Positions 23,271-32,181 of a DNA stretch of 64,000 bases are shown piece after piece. Made by a program: the position numbers and the translations under genes. Each line of letters opens with the position of its first letter. Positions within the stretch are counted from its first letter, which is position 1. The notes below the pieces were generated by a model, which saw only the letters and a list, made by a program, of their open reading frames with translations, was not told where the DNA came from and did no database searches. Source of the DNA: Sporomusa malonica (GTDB taxonomy: Bacteria > Bacillota > Negativicutes > Sporomusales > Sporomusaceae). The DNA lies in NCBI RefSeq assembly GCF_041428715.1, contig NZ_CP155572.1; one strand, given 5' to 3'.

Positions 23271-26200
23271 ACAGCTCTCAGCCATTGAAACCCGCGACCA
23301 TAATCTCTTGGTAGCGGCCGCTGCTGGCTCAGGCAAGACGTGGGTACTTGTCGAACGCATTATCCGCCGGATCATCGATCCCCAGGAACGACTAAGTGTA
23401 GATCGTCTGCTTGTTGTTACCTTTACCAATGCCGCTGCCAACGAGATGCGCAGCCGCGTGGGTGAGGCTTTAACGGCTGCGCTCAGTCATCCTGAATTGA
23501 CCGACCCAGAACTCAGGCGCCACGTGGAACGACAGCTGGTGCTGCTTAACGCAGCCAGCATCTCCACACTGCATGCCTTTTGTCAAAGCCTTGTTCGACA
23601 GTATTTTTATCTGCTGGATATTGAGCCTAACTTTCGTATAGCCAACGAAACAGAAATTACATTAATCAAAAGCGATGTACTTGAGTCTGTATTTGAAGAG
23701 GGATATACCCAGGCTGAACCTGAGTTTTTGACACTCATTGATCACTATGGTGACGAAGATGGCGACAATTCGCTGGCTGGTCTGGTACTCAAGCTGCATA
23801 ATTTTTCGTGCAGCCACCCCTGGCCAGAGTACTGGCTTGACGGCTTAACGGCAGCGTTTAATTTACCGCCTGAAGCTGAATTTGATACTACCCCCTGGTC
23901 AGCGCTGGTGCGGGATAAAATCATGCTTGACTGGGAAGATGCCAGACAATCGCTGGCAGCACTGATGATCGAGGCTGGAAAGCCTGGTAATCCGGCAGCC
24001 TACGCCCGTACTTTTGCCGAAGATATCAACCTGATTGACAATCTGCTACTAGCTGCCAAGGAGTCTTGGCAAGCACTGGCGATGGCTTTGGCTGCCATAA
24101 GTTTTCCGCGCATTGCGCCTGTGGGCAAGGAAGTAACTAAGGAAGTCAAAGACTACTTTCAGGGTCAGCGCAATAAAGCAAAGAAGCGGGTGCTTGATGC
24201 CAGAGGGGCGTATTTTGAGCGCAGTCCTAGCGAGCTTGTGGGTGACTTGCGCCAGCTTGCGCCGCTGATTGCTGCTTTGGTCAATTTAGTTAAAAAATTC
24301 GCTGCAGGGTATGCGGCTGCCAAACAGGCCAAAGGCGTAGTTGATTTTAACGATCTTGAGCATCTATGCCTGGCAGTGCTCAGAGCTGGTGACGCTTCGC
24401 CCAGCGAGGCTAAGCCTTCGACTGTGGCTATGAAACTTAAGGCCAAGTTTAGTGAAATTATGGTAGATGAGTATCAGGATACCAACCGGGTACAGGAAGA
24501 GATTATCCGGCTTGTGGCCAGTGATGAGCAGCCTAACCTCTTTATGGTGGGTGATGTCAAACAAAGCATCTACCGCTTCCGGTTGGCCGAACCTGAGCTG
24601 TTTATGGACAAATACCACAGGTATCAGAGTGGTACAGTGCCTGGCTGTAAACGTATTGACCTTAGCCAGAACTTCCGCAGTCGCTCCGGGGTGCTCCATG
24701 CGGCCAATTTTCTGTTTTGCCAGCTGATGACCAAGCGAACGGCTGAGCTTGATTATGGTCAGGCTGAACAGCTGAATCCCGGGCCTGATTATCCGGCATC
24801 AGAACTGCCCAGCCTGAACGGCCCTGTTGAGCTTATCATAATTGACAGGGAAAAGAGTGATGATGAGGGCGACCACGCCGGAGAGTGCGGCACGTCTGAT
24901 AGTCCGGTAAATGGAGATGGGCCGGAAGATGCAGGCGGTCAGTCTAGCGGTAGTCTGCTTGCAGAGGAAGAACTGAGCGCTTTTGAGCAGGAAGCTGTGC
25001 TGATTGCCAGGCGAATCAATGAATTAATGACTAGTGGTTATGCCGTGTTTGATAAACACAGTGGCGGCTACCGGCCGCTGATGTTTCGCGATATTGTTAT
25101 TCTGCTCCGGTCGGTAAAGGGCAAGGCACAGGCTCTGCAGGATATGCTGCGCCAAAACGGTATTCCCTGCTACGCCGAGCTTGATTCCGGGTATTTTGCT
25201 GAAACCGAGATTGCCATTATGCTGGCACTCCTGCATGTGATTGATAATCCGCAGCAGGATATTCCGCTCGCTGCTGTACTCAGGTCGCCGCTGGTTGCTT
25301 TAGATGGGGACGAACTGGCAGGAATTAGGTTGTGTAAGGGCGAGGGCAGTCTTTGGGATGCTGTACTGGCCTATAGTGGTGCTGATGCGGCTTCTGGCAA
25401 GGTATTGCCGTTTCTTGAACAGATGTCAGCCTGGCGCAGCCTGGCGCGGCGTAAAGGCGTCGCCGAACTGATCTGGCACATTTTCCATGATACCGGTTAC
25501 TATGATTATGTGGGTGGGATGCCTGGCGGTGTTTTGCGCCAGGCCAACCTGCGAGCACTCTATGATCGGGCCAGGCAGTATGAAGCAACTAACTTCCGGG
25601 GATTGTTCCGGTTTCTACGGTTTATTGAGCGGCTGAAAGACAAGAATTCGGATTTGTCGGTGGCGCGGGCTCTAGGTGAAAGTGAAGATGTTGTCCGGGT
25701 TATGAGTATTCATAAGAGTAAGGGGCTTGAGTTCCCGGTTGTAATTGTCGCTGATATCGGTAAAAATTTCAACCTGCAGGATATGACTGCCCTGGTATTG
25801 TGCCATAAAGAATTGGGTGTCGGTCCGTATGTTACGCTGCCAGAACTCCGGTTTCGCTACCCGACACCGGCACGTTGGGGAATTCAACATAAGCTGGAGC
25901 TTGAGACCAAGGCCGAGGAGCTTCGAATTCTTTATGTTGCTTTGACCCGCGCCCGGGAAAAGCTGATACTCATTGGTTCGGCAAAAAAACTACCGCAAAA
26001 ATGCACCAGTTGGTGCCGTTCGGTTGGTGAGCCAGCCGAAAAGCTGCCTGCCAGCCAGGTTATTAAGGCCAAAAGCTACCTTGACTGGATCGGTATGGCA
26101 GTAGCCCGGCACGCTCACGGCGAGGTTATCAGGCAGTGTGGTGAGTGCCCTGATCTGCCAGCGCCAGAACTGGCTTGTCACGCTTCTTCCTGGGAGGTAA

Positions 26201-27021
26201 AAATATACCGGTCGCTAGATATTAAGCCACTGGAACAGTCTGGCCAGGCCGACGATGAGCTTCTTGACGCTGTGCGCCGGTTAGAACCGGTTGGCTGTGG
26301 TACAGGCACAAAATGGGTGGATACTATCCTGCGGTGGGAGTATGGCTGCACAGCCGCTGTCAGCAGGCCGGCCAAGCTAGCCGTGTCGGAGATTAAACGG
26401 CGGCTTGAACTGGTCGAACGGGAAGAAACAGAAGCCGAGCATGTATTTGCCCTGCCGGCCATTCACGCTCGCCCCCGGTTTCTTCAGGCTAAGTCTGGGC
26501 TGACGCCGGTGGAATATGGTATCATGATGCACACCGTTATGCAGCATGTCTCGCTTAATGGCCCCTATACGGCAGAGGCCATTGCTGCGCAGGTCAGGGA
26601 GTTAGAGGTTAGGCAGATTCTGCCGCCTGGTCAGGCTCAGGCGGTGGATGCCAATAGTGTTGCAGCCTTCTTTACTTCAAGCTTGGGACAGCGGCTGATT
26701 GAGGCCCGTCAAGTGTGGCGTGAACTACCGTTTAGCTTGATGCTGCCTGCTGAAAAGTTTTATTCGGATTTGAATGGCTGTGGTGAGCGGATTTTTGTGC
26801 AGGGGGTTATTGACTGTTTGTTTGCCGAAGACGATGGTCTGGTACTTGTGGATTTCAAGACAGATAAGGCTGCCTCAGCCGATGAATTGGCTGCCAAGTA
26901 TGCGGCACAGCTAAGTATGTATGCGGTGGCTGTTGAGCGTATTCTTGGGCGGCCAGTTAAGGAGCAGGTTCTGTATGCGTTTGGATTGGGGCGGGAAGTT
27001 AAGTTAGAGGCATGGGGATGA
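23254..27021 (+). CDS. addA: ATP-dependent helicase/nuclease subunit A
   Basis: UvrD-like superfamily 1 helicase with a C-terminal RecB nuclease domain, about 1255 residues. Walker A AAAGSGKTWVLVERI near the N-terminus, DEYQDTN (motif II) near 410, GDVKQSIYRFR (motif III), MSIHKSKGLEFPVV (motif V) and VALTRAREKL (motif VI) are all seen; the nuclease part has VDFKTDKA. GTG 23254 is chosen with AGGAGG (23240-23245) 8 bases upstream; GTG 23251 is a close alternative. It is translationally coupled to addB. Residues about 540-580 (SDDEGDHAGECGTSDSP and on) are an acidic low-complexity insert. Confidence 0.97.
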   Translation: MKCSPEQLSAIETRDHNLLVAAAAGSGKTWVLVERIIRRIIDPQERLSVDRLLVVTFTNAAANEMRSRVGEALTAALSHPELTDPELRRHVERQLVLLNAASISTLHAFCQSLVRQYFYLLDIEPNFRIANETEITLIKSDVLESVFEEGYTQAEPEFLTLIDHYGDEDGDNSLAGLVLKLHNFSCSHPWPEYWLDGLTAAFNLPPEAEFDTTPWSALVRDKIMLDWEDARQSLAALMIEAGKPGNPAAYARTFAEDINLIDNLLLAAKESWQALAMALAAISFPRIAPVGKEVTKEVKDYFQGQRNKAKKRVLDARGAYFERSPSELVGDLRQLAPLIAALVNLVKKFAAGYAAAKQAKGVVDFNDLEHLCLAVLRAGDASPSEAKPSTVAMKLKAKFSEIMVDEYQDTNRVQEEIIRLVASDEQPNLFMVGDVKQSIYRFRLAEPELFMDKYHRYQSGTVPGCKRIDLSQNFRSRSGVLHAANFLFCQLMTKRTAELDYGQAEQLNPGPDYPASELPSLNGPVELIIIDREKSDDEGDHAGECGTSDSPVNGDGPEDAGGQSSGSLLAEEELSAFEQEAVLIARRINELMTSGYAVFDKHSGGYRPLMFRDIVILLRSVKGKAQALQDMLRQNGIPCYAELDSGYFAETEIAIMLALLHVIDNPQQDIPLAAVLRSPLVALDGDELAGIRLCKGEGSLWDAVLAYSGADAASGKVLPFLEQMSAWRSLARRKGVAELIWHIFHDTGYYDYVGGMPGGVLRQANLRALYDRARQYEATNFRGLFRFLRFIERLKDKNSDLSVARALGESEDVVRVMSIHKSKGLEFPVVIVADIGKNFNLQDMTALVLCHKELGVGPYVTLPELRFRYPTPARWGIQHKLELETKAEELRILYVALTRAREKLILIGSAKKLPQKCTSWCRSVGEPAEKLPASQVIKAKSYLDWIGMAVARHAHGEVIRQCGECPDLPAPELACHASSWEVKIYRSLDIKPLEQSGQADDELLDAVRRLEPVGCGTGTKWVDTILRWEYGCTAAVSRPAKLAVSEIKRRLELVEREETEAEHVFALPAIHARPRFLQAKSGLTPVEYGIMMHTVMQHVSLNGPYTAEAIAAQVRELEVRQILPPGQAQAVDANSVAAFFTSSLGQRLIEARQVWRELPFSLMLPAEKFYSDLNGCGERIFVQGVIDCLFAEDDGLVLVDFKTDKAASADELAAKYAAQLSMYAVAVERILGRPVKEQVLYAFGLGREVKLEAWG

Positions 27022-27031
27022 GCAAAAGAAA

Positions 27032-27071
27032 ATGGGGCTGTGCTGAAACCAAGGTTTCAACACAGCCCCAT
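27032..27071 (-). terminator. Terminator shared by addA and the convergent exported-protein operon
   Basis: Arms ATGGGGCTGTGcTGAAACC and GGTTTCAaCACAGCCCCAT around AA. On the minus strand it is followed by TTTTCTTTT; on the plus strand the T tract is poor, so it mainly serves the minus operon. Confidence 0.82.
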
Positions 27072-27093
27072 AATTATTTAAGTTTGTTAGAGT

Positions 27094-27981
27094 TTACTGT
27101 CTTACACAAACCATAGCCTTCGGCAAGAAATTGCCTTGTGCATTGGCAGCAAGTATCTTGTCAGCATCCGCTTGGCTGATAATAATGTTTACGTTATGGT
27201 CGCGCAGGCCAATTGCTTTAGCCATAATAGGAGTTGTGCCAGCGCGGGATTGGCCAAGCTCAAGCGCTCTGATGTCTTCCGGAGTGACCATGTAGTCAAT
27301 CATGCCCTGCGATACTGCGAATTCAGGAATGATATTGACATGACCATAGATAGCGCGGCCGGTTTCGTCAAAGATGACCGGAGACATAGCGCGTTCCAGT
27401 GGCAGGCCGGTTACGTCAACAACCAGGCCGGTATACACTGGCAGGGAAACTGGGTGATAAGATGGCGACGGAGTAAGAAAAGGAACAGGCGTAGCCGGAC
27501 TGGTAGCATCAGTAATTACCTCTGCCAGACTGCCTTTGCCATATAAGCCGATCCGCATGGTTACTTGATAAGTGCCATCAGCAAGCTGTTGCTCATTGAC
27601 AATTTTTGCCCCTTTTACTATGCCAGAGACTTGGGTTTTAACGGTGTCATTGGTGGTTTCAAAGTTTTGCACAGTTGTTTCTGCTGTAACCTGTACACCC
27701 TCAACGCTCTCAAGCAGATTGCGTTGGGCGTCGACGATGGCAGCCCGTCTAGCCATAAGCCGGGCTTGGGCTGGAGATTTGGCAATACTTGAAGGCACGC
27801 CGGTACCGATGGCCTCAACAAAACCTTCATCCCAGTTAATTAAACCGTTCGCGCCTACCTGGTCAACTGCAGTAACTGATACGTTTACATTGGTGTTGAC
27901 GGTAGCTGCGCTAGCTGCCAGTGGCAAACCAGCCAGAAGCAGAGTGCAGATGGTGAGGTAGACCAAAGACTTCTTTAACAT
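27094..27981 (-). CDS. Exported LPP20-domain protein
   Basis: 295 residues. A signal peptide (LTICTLLLAGLPLAASA) is followed by an LPP20-like domain (about 50-150): SIAKSPAQARLMARRAAIVDAQRNLLE and VKGAKIVNEQQLADGTYQVTMRIGL are typical. The C-terminal half (YTGLVVDVTGLPLERAMSPVIFDETG and on) resembles the domain that in diderm bacteria often follows such LPP20-type repeats; its role is not known. No lipobox is seen, so it is a soluble periplasmic or exported protein. Third gene of a minus-strand operon with FlgT-like and CsgG-like genes, suggesting a joint job at the outer membrane. Confidence 0.75.
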   Translation of the reverse strand: MLKKSLVYLTICTLLLAGLPLAASAATVNTNVNVSVTAVDQVGANGLINWDEGFVEAIGTGVPSSIAKSPAQARLMARRAAIVDAQRNLLESVEGVQVTAETTVQNFETTNDTVKTQVSGIVKGAKIVNEQQLADGTYQVTMRIGLYGKGSLAEVITDATSPATPVPFLTPSPSYHPVSLPVYTGLVVDVTGLPLERAMSPVIFDETGRAIYGHVNIIPEFAVSQGMIDYMVTPEDIRALELGQSRAGTTPIMAKAIGLRDHNVNIIISQADADKILAANAQGNFLPKAMVCVRQ

Positions 27982-27998
27982 GTGGTAGCCTCCTTAAA

Positions 27999-29099
27999 TT
28001 AATATTTCATCATAGCCTGAATGCCACTATTACTGATATCAGTGATGCTCAGGTTGATGCCGCTAAGTTTCTCCAGCTCGCTGGCCAGAGTTTTGGGGGC
28101 GTATGTATAGTTGATGTCTATGGTGACAATGCCGCCATTATAGCCGCGGACATAGACATTTTTGACCCCGCGTAGCTGTTTGAGTTCGCTTTCTAGAATA
28201 CTTATCTTGTTATAACTGGTAATACCCTTTACGATAAGCTGTACGCCTTTCTCAGGGTTGCTGGCAAACGCCATAAGTTGCTGTACCATATAGTCGCCCA
28301 TTTTTTCGCCAGCTTCGTTAAGTGCCATTTTGGCAGCGATAAATTCTGATGAATGGACACCAGTACCATATAGACCATTTGTCGCAATAACCTCACCTGT
28401 GTCGGCCTTAATTATCTTGGCTTCCAGCCGCGCACCGCAGGAAACAAGACCATACAGGTAGCTGTTACGGGTGCTGAAGGCTTCCCCTATAATAATGTAA
28501 TCAAGTCCTTGACTACTGGCAAAGGATATGGCATCGTCTCTATTGCCTTGCATAATGGACTTTACAGTATTGGTATAACGGATGTTTTGAATTTGCCTGG
28601 CATCAACCATCCGGCTGAATCCAGCTTCAATGAGTTTCTTTATGACAGCTGTTTCGCCTGCTGGGTCAGGTATTGGTGCAGAGATATGATATTCGGGGAT
28701 GATTACGCCAATACGCGGGTCGCGCAAGCCTTGCTCGATAAGTTTAAGCCGCTGCAGCTGGCCCATAAGCCTGGAGTTCGGGTTTGTATCAACCTGCACG
28801 CGGGCAGTGATAACCGTTTGACCAGCGCTACGCTGTTCGCTGACAATTGTCCAGTCCTGGACAAAGCCACGGGATTTGGTATAAATTTCATCTTTTACTA
28901 CTTCTGCATTTTGAACCAGTGTCTGTGAGTCTACCAGGGTGCCTACAGCCTGTTCAACGGCGTTACGGAGCGCATCATTAATGGCTTCATCCCGTGTTGT
29001 ACCATAGCCTTGAACGGTAACCTCCCTGGCCAGTGTCACTGGTGTACACAAAAGCAGGGTCATAAAAGATATTGCCAGAATAAGGTAGATCCTTTTCAA
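27999..29099 (-). CDS. Exported FlgT-like / LPP20-like protein
   Basis: 366 residues with signal peptide (IYLILAISFMTLLLCTPVTLA). Residues about 28-115 resemble the FlgT N-terminal/LPP20 fold (VQGYGTTRDEAINDALRNAV, ARVQVDTNPNSRL). A middle domain (about 135-260) resembles the CsgG-like part of FlgT: it contains VIIPEYHI and GLDYIIIGEAFST, and the last 75 residues form a small alpha/beta domain (ITSYNKISILESELKQLRGV). TTG 29099 is chosen because AGGTGGTGG precedes it; GTG 29111 has no site. FlgT in Vibrio builds a flagellar outer-membrane ring; no flagellar genes are nearby, so the role here is open. Confidence 0.7.
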   Translation of the reverse strand: MKRIYLILAISFMTLLLCTPVTLAREVTVQGYGTTRDEAINDALRNAVEQAVGTLVDSQTLVQNAEVVKDEIYTKSRGFVQDWTIVSEQRSAGQTVITARVQVDTNPNSRLMGQLQRLKLIEQGLRDPRIGVIIPEYHISAPIPDPAGETAVIKKLIEAGFSRMVDARQIQNIRYTNTVKSIMQGNRDDAISFASSQGLDYIIIGEAFSTRNSYLYGLVSCGARLEAKIIKADTGEVIATNGLYGTGVHSSEFIAAKMALNEAGEKMGDYMVQQLMAFASNPEKGVQLIVKGITSYNKISILESELKQLRGVKNVYVRGYNGGIVTIDINYTYAPKTLASELEKLSGINLSITDISNSGIQAMMKY

Positions 29100-29131
29100 A
29101 TCTTCCACCACCTAACAAACATTGGGGTAAA

Positions 29132-29998
29132 CTACTTCTTCCTTACTTTATCACCGGCTTGGAGGCCAAAAGCTGAGCCTTGAACCTCGCCAATCGCCAT
29201 GTCGTTTTCAACACTAATAATCTTGATTGTTGCCACATCATGTTTTTCCGCTCCAAGAATTCTGCCAGTCACCGGATGGGTGATTACATTTCCTTCGCGG
29301 AAAATGGTGTAGGATTGACCAGCCTGTACACCTTGTTCACGGCCAAGATCAATATACACTTTTTTCCCAGAGCATTGTACAACAAAGCCTTCAAGTGGGT
29401 TTACCTGATTGATCTTATCAACAACTTTGGTAACTGCCTTGCGGGCAGCCTCAGAGAACGCTGAATTGCTTTGTCCCTCGGCGAAAATCGTGCGGCCACT
29501 GTTGTCATTGAGGGATCCCAGGTTTACAGCGCCTTCTGCCTGCTCTGCCCATAAAATGTTGCCACTGTTGGCATCGATCATGCGGACAGACAAGACTACC
29601 TTAACCTTAGTTTGCGTAGCCAAACCAAACAGGTTAACTTGCTGGGCTCCGGCTTCGACAATTTTGCCTACTACCAGATAATCCAGTCCCTCAAACTTAA
29701 CATATTGCGAGGGGCCGGTGCTAAAACCGTCGATACCCAGCTTTTTCTCTCTCATCATCTGGGCTAATTGTTCGCGCTCGATAACCTGGTATGATTTGTT
29801 TTTTACAAGTTCGTTCACCAAGATATCAGAAATACCGCGCCCCATGGCACGATCGGAAACCTGAGAAGCGTTGTCAAAGTCCACGACGCCAATGCGCTTT
29901 TTTTCACCAGCCCACACCGTAGACGGACTGAACACCCCTACGAGGCAGGACAACAAAAAGAAACCAATAAGTACAATGCTAACGTGCTTTTTTGCCAA
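29132..29998 (-). CDS. CsgG/HfaB-family exported protein
   Basis: 288 residues. A signal peptide (VLIGFFLLSCLVGVFSPSTVWA) precedes a CsgG-like domain (about 35-190): RIGVVDFDNAS, GRGISDILVNELVKNKSYQVIEREQL, LDYLVVGKIVEAG and SVRMIDANSGNILWAEQAEG. The last 80 residues form a small beta domain (VYIDLGREQGVQAGQSYTIF) often attached to CsgG-like proteins in Firmicutes. CsgG of enteric bacteria is an outer-membrane secretion pore, but it is a lipoprotein; no lipobox Cys at the cleavage site is seen here. Start is TTG 29998, with AGGAGGAG 10 bases upstream. First gene of the operon. Confidence 0.8.
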   Translation of the reverse strand: MAKKHVSIVLIGFFLLSCLVGVFSPSTVWAGEKKRIGVVDFDNASQVSDRAMGRGISDILVNELVKNKSYQVIEREQLAQMMREKKLGIDGFSTGPSQYVKFEGLDYLVVGKIVEAGAQQVNLFGLATQTKVKVVLSVRMIDANSGNILWAEQAEGAVNLGSLNDNSGRTIFAEGQSNSAFSEAARKAVTKVVDKINQVNPLEGFVVQCSGKKVYIDLGREQGVQAGQSYTIFREGNVITHPVTGRILGAEKHDVATIKIISVENDMAIGEVQGSAFGLQAGDKVRKK

Positions 29999-30233
29999 GG
30001 GAAACCATCTCCTCCTATTTTTGTATAGAAAGACTAATTTCGCGTAATAGGACTATTTTCCTGCTTTTGTCGGCACAAGAGTAAAAAAATAACGCTGTTC
30101 TTGTCGATTATTTTGGTAGCTGGGATGCATTAAAGTTCATAAAGAAAGCACGGCTTGCGCCGAGCCTTTGGCGACAGCGGAAGTCGATGCTGCCCTTATC
30201 CAGACGGAAAGTTATACTTTCTAACAGGATAAC
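29999..30233 (-). promoter_or_regulatory. Leader region of the CsgG-like operon
   Basis: About 130 bases between the structured repeat (30141-30231, same direction) and the start codon. A long A/T-rich stretch is present, but no confident -35/-10 pair was found. Confidence 0.3.
30141..30231 (-). repeat. Structured repeat, copy A
   Basis: First of three copies (others at 33979-34068 and 47247-47337). Read on the minus strand: TATCCTG..GAAAG..CTTTC..CTGGATA forms hairpin 1, and CGACTTCCGC / GCGCAAGCCG with inner GCC-AAA-GGC forms hairpin 2 (8 of 10 pairs), followed by a TTTCTTTA-like end. It points toward the CsgG-like operon about 140 bases downstream. No coding frame runs through it. Confidence 0.75.
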
Positions 30234-30262
30234 AAAAACCCCCAGGACTGCTCCTGAGGGTT
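30234..30262 (-). terminator. Terminator of corA
   Basis: On the minus strand: ACCCtCAGGA-gcag-TCCTGgGGGT followed by TTTTGTT, 19 bases after the corA stop. Confidence 0.85.
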
Positions 30263-30280
30263 ACGTATTAAAGGAAAGGA

Positions 30281-31228
30281 TCAAAACATGCCTTTTCGCC
30301 AAAGGCCAAAAGCACTAAGGATGGTAACAGCCAAGGCTACCAGCGATGTGTATAAAAACCCATGGCTCTGACCAAACGGAACGTCAACATTCATCCCCAT
30401 AAAGCTCGACACCATGGTCGGAATGGCTAGGATAATTGTCATTGAAGCTAAGAATTTCATAACCCGGTTAAGGTTGTTAGATATAATCGAAGTAAAGGTA
30501 TCCATCATGCCGTTTAAGATACGGCTATACATTTCAACCATCTCAATGGCCTGTTTGTTTTCGATGATAACATCTTCTAAGAGGTCTTCATCTTCTTCAT
30601 AAATCTTAATTAGATGCTGAACCTGGCTGGTTGAACGAAGGCGTAGAAGCTTCTCTAGCACAATACCGTTAGAACGCAGGGAAGCTGCGAAGTAGGTTAA
30701 GCCTTTTTGCAGCTGTAAGAGCTGGAAAATCTCTTCGTTTTGCATGGATCGTCTTAGGTCACGTTCGATTTCATCGGTGCGGCGGTTAATTTGTTTTAAG
30801 TGCTTTAAATACAAGGTCGCCGATTTATAGAGGGTCTGAAATAAAAACCTGGTCTTTTTAAAAGTACTGAAAGCTCGTGCATTTTCCGAGCTAAATTCTG
30901 CCAGAACTTCATTAGCTTCCAGGCAGACAGTAATAATATATTCGGGGGTAAGAACAATGCCTAATGGCAAGGCATCATAATTATCATGACCGCGCATAAC
31001 AGGGATATTGGTAATAACAAGCATGTGGTTTTCGTCAAGCTCAATCCGGGAACGTTCTTCTTCGTCCAGGGCTGCCTTGAGAAAATCAAGAGGGCTGCCG
31101 GTTGCGGCTGCCACCAGTTCAAGTTCTTCCGGTGTAGGATTTATGAGTTTAAACCAAGCGCCCTTTTCCAGCGTTTGGAGGTCTAATTCATATAGGCGTG
31201 TACAGTTGCTGCGATAAATGTTAAGCAT
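30281..31228 (-). CDS. corA: CorA-family divalent cation transporter
   Basis: 315-residue homopentameric Mg2+ (or Co2+/Ni2+) channel of the inner membrane. A long soluble N-terminal alpha/beta and helical funnel domain is followed by two C-terminal helices (about 255-275 and 290-310) with the diagnostic GMN loop in FMGMNVDVPFG. AAGGGGG precedes ATG 31228. Monocistronic, with terminator. The leader was checked for an M-box or Mn riboswitch and neither consensus was found. Confidence 0.92.
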   Translation of the reverse strand: MLNIYRSNCTRLYELDLQTLEKGAWFKLINPTPEELELVAAATGSPLDFLKAALDEEERSRIELDENHMLVITNIPVMRGHDNYDALPLGIVLTPEYIITVCLEANEVLAEFSSENARAFSTFKKTRFLFQTLYKSATLYLKHLKQINRRTDEIERDLRRSMQNEEIFQLLQLQKGLTYFAASLRSNGIVLEKLLRLRSTSQVQHLIKIYEEDEDLLEDVIIENKQAIEMVEMYSRILNGMMDTFTSIISNNLNRVMKFLASMTIILAIPTMVSSFMGMNVDVPFGQSHGFLYTSLVALAVTILSAFGLWRKGMF

Positions 31229-31651
31229 GATTGTTCCCCCTTTCTGATTTTAGGGGAATACAAATCCAAGCCTGAGTTATCAGTGCGGCACCGGCAAAAA
31301 TGTAACAGCGTTAGAACAGCGCGCGCAGACAGAATTAGGCGAGAAAAAATGGAATATTCCCCTGATTTCTATTAAATTAAGCAAAACAGGCCAACTAGGT
31401 CGGTCTACGTCCATCTATCTCACCTGCCTTTTGAATCTTATTGATTATCTTTAAATAGCTCTATAAAGAATATAATTCTGTTTACGTTAATAGTCAACCT
31501 TTTTGTAAAAAATTTAACCTGTTTTTTACCTGGCTTTAGCATAGACGTTAGGCTTATATGTTAGAATGTTACCAAAGATCCTGTTCTATGTATTAGTGTA
31601 TTAAGTATGCCAGCTGAGTGTGTGCTAAGAATTAGAGCGGAGGTGGAGAAT
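31229..31651. other. Intergenic region upstream of corA
   Basis: 420 bases without a gene. A long-range inverted repeat GGGGAATA (31253-31260) / TATTCCCC (31355-31362) lies in the corA leader and could sequester the ribosome site region (the AAGGGGG lies just beside it). The rest is A/T-rich with no recognised riboswitch. Confidence 0.35.
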
Positions 31652-31771
31652 ATGGAGTGTTTAGCTGATGTAACTTTGACTCAAGAGGAGTTGGATGAGC
31701 TGCTGCGCGATTTGCCCCAGCTTGTCTTAGAGCTTGAAGCTAGCCGTGACTATAGTGCTAGCGAGGAATAG
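31652..31771 (+). CDS. Small acidic hypothetical protein (39 residues)
   Basis: ATG 31652 is preceded by a strong Shine-Dalgarno (GGAGGTGGAG, 31639-31648). The product (MECLADVTLTQEELDELL at its start, ending YSASEE) is acidic, rich in Leu and Glu, and probably one amphipathic helix. No family recognised. It ends 40 bases before a tRNA promoter. Good ribosome site and helical pattern argue for a real gene; function unknown. Confidence 0.5.
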   Translation: MECLADVTLTQEELDELLRDLPQLVLELEASRDYSASEE

Positions 31772-31810
31772 GATTAGCAAAGCATGCAAAAAATACCTGC
31801 AATAGCTTGG

Positions 31811-31840
31811 TTGACAAGATCTCACGCTGTTTGCTATAAT
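31811..31840 (+). promoter_or_regulatory. Promoter of tRNA-Ser(UGA)
   Basis: TTGACA (31811-31816), 18-bp spacer, TATAAT (31835-31840); tRNA begins 19 bases later. Confidence 0.8.
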
Positions 31841-31858
31841 ACTAAATGTGCCAGATGC

Positions 31859-31947
31859 GGAGGGGTGTCCGAGCGGTTTATGGAGCTGGTCTTGAAAACC
31901 AGTGATCCCGCAAGGGACCGTGGGTTCGAATCCCACCCCCTCCGCCA
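31859..31947 (+). tRNA. tRNA-Ser (anticodon UGA)
   Basis: Acceptor arms GGAGGGG / CCCCTCC, anticodon stem-loop CTGGTCTTGAAAACCAG with TGA, a long variable arm (TGATCCCGCAAGGGACCG), T-loop GGTTCGAAT and encoded CCA. The long variable arm is typical of serine tRNAs. Confidence 0.97.
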
Positions 31948-31957
31948 TTTAAATCAA

Positions 31958-31986
31958 TTGACTTAAGTCAGGGCATCTGCTATAAT
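31958..31986 (+). promoter_or_regulatory. Promoter of tRNA-Ser(GCU)
   Basis: TTGACT (31958-31963), 17-bp spacer, TATAAT (31981-31986), 19 bases before the tRNA. The two serine tRNAs are therefore separately transcribed. Confidence 0.78.
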
Positions 31987-32005
31987 CTAACCAGCCAAAA
32001 GACAC

Positions 32006-32096
32006 GGAGTGGTACTCAAGTGGCTGAAGAGGACGGTTTGCTAAATCGTTAGAGGTCGTGAGGCCTGCCAGGGTTCAAATCCCTGCCACTCCGCCA
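32006..32096 (+). tRNA. tRNA-Ser (anticodon GCU)
   Basis: Acceptor arms GGAGTGG / CCACTCC, anticodon loop TTTGCTAAA with GCT, long variable arm (AGAGGTCGTGAGGCCT), T-loop GGTTCAAAT and encoded CCA. Confidence 0.97.
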
Positions 32097-32098
32097 TA

Positions 32099-32146
32099 AA
32101 AAAAGAACAGTTGCTAGCCGAAAGGCTAACAACTGTTCTTTTTTTA
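32099..32146. terminator. Strong, symmetric terminator after the tRNA genes
   Basis: Arms AAAAAGAACAGTTGcTAGCC and GGCTAaCAACTGTTCTTTTT around GAAA, with T runs usable in both directions. It would also end the minus-strand remnant gene at 32182-32298. Confidence 0.92.
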
Positions 32147-32181
32147 TGGCCCTGGTACTACTGTACTGGGCCTGGTCGATA

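Noticed and set aside
31229..31651. M-box (Mg2+) or other riboswitch in front of corA
   Set aside because: The leader was read on the minus strand. AGGTGAG occurs but without the following M-box core (GCTCCT and the GCTGCTGCC block) or any yybP-ykoY core. Only a long-range inverted repeat was kept.
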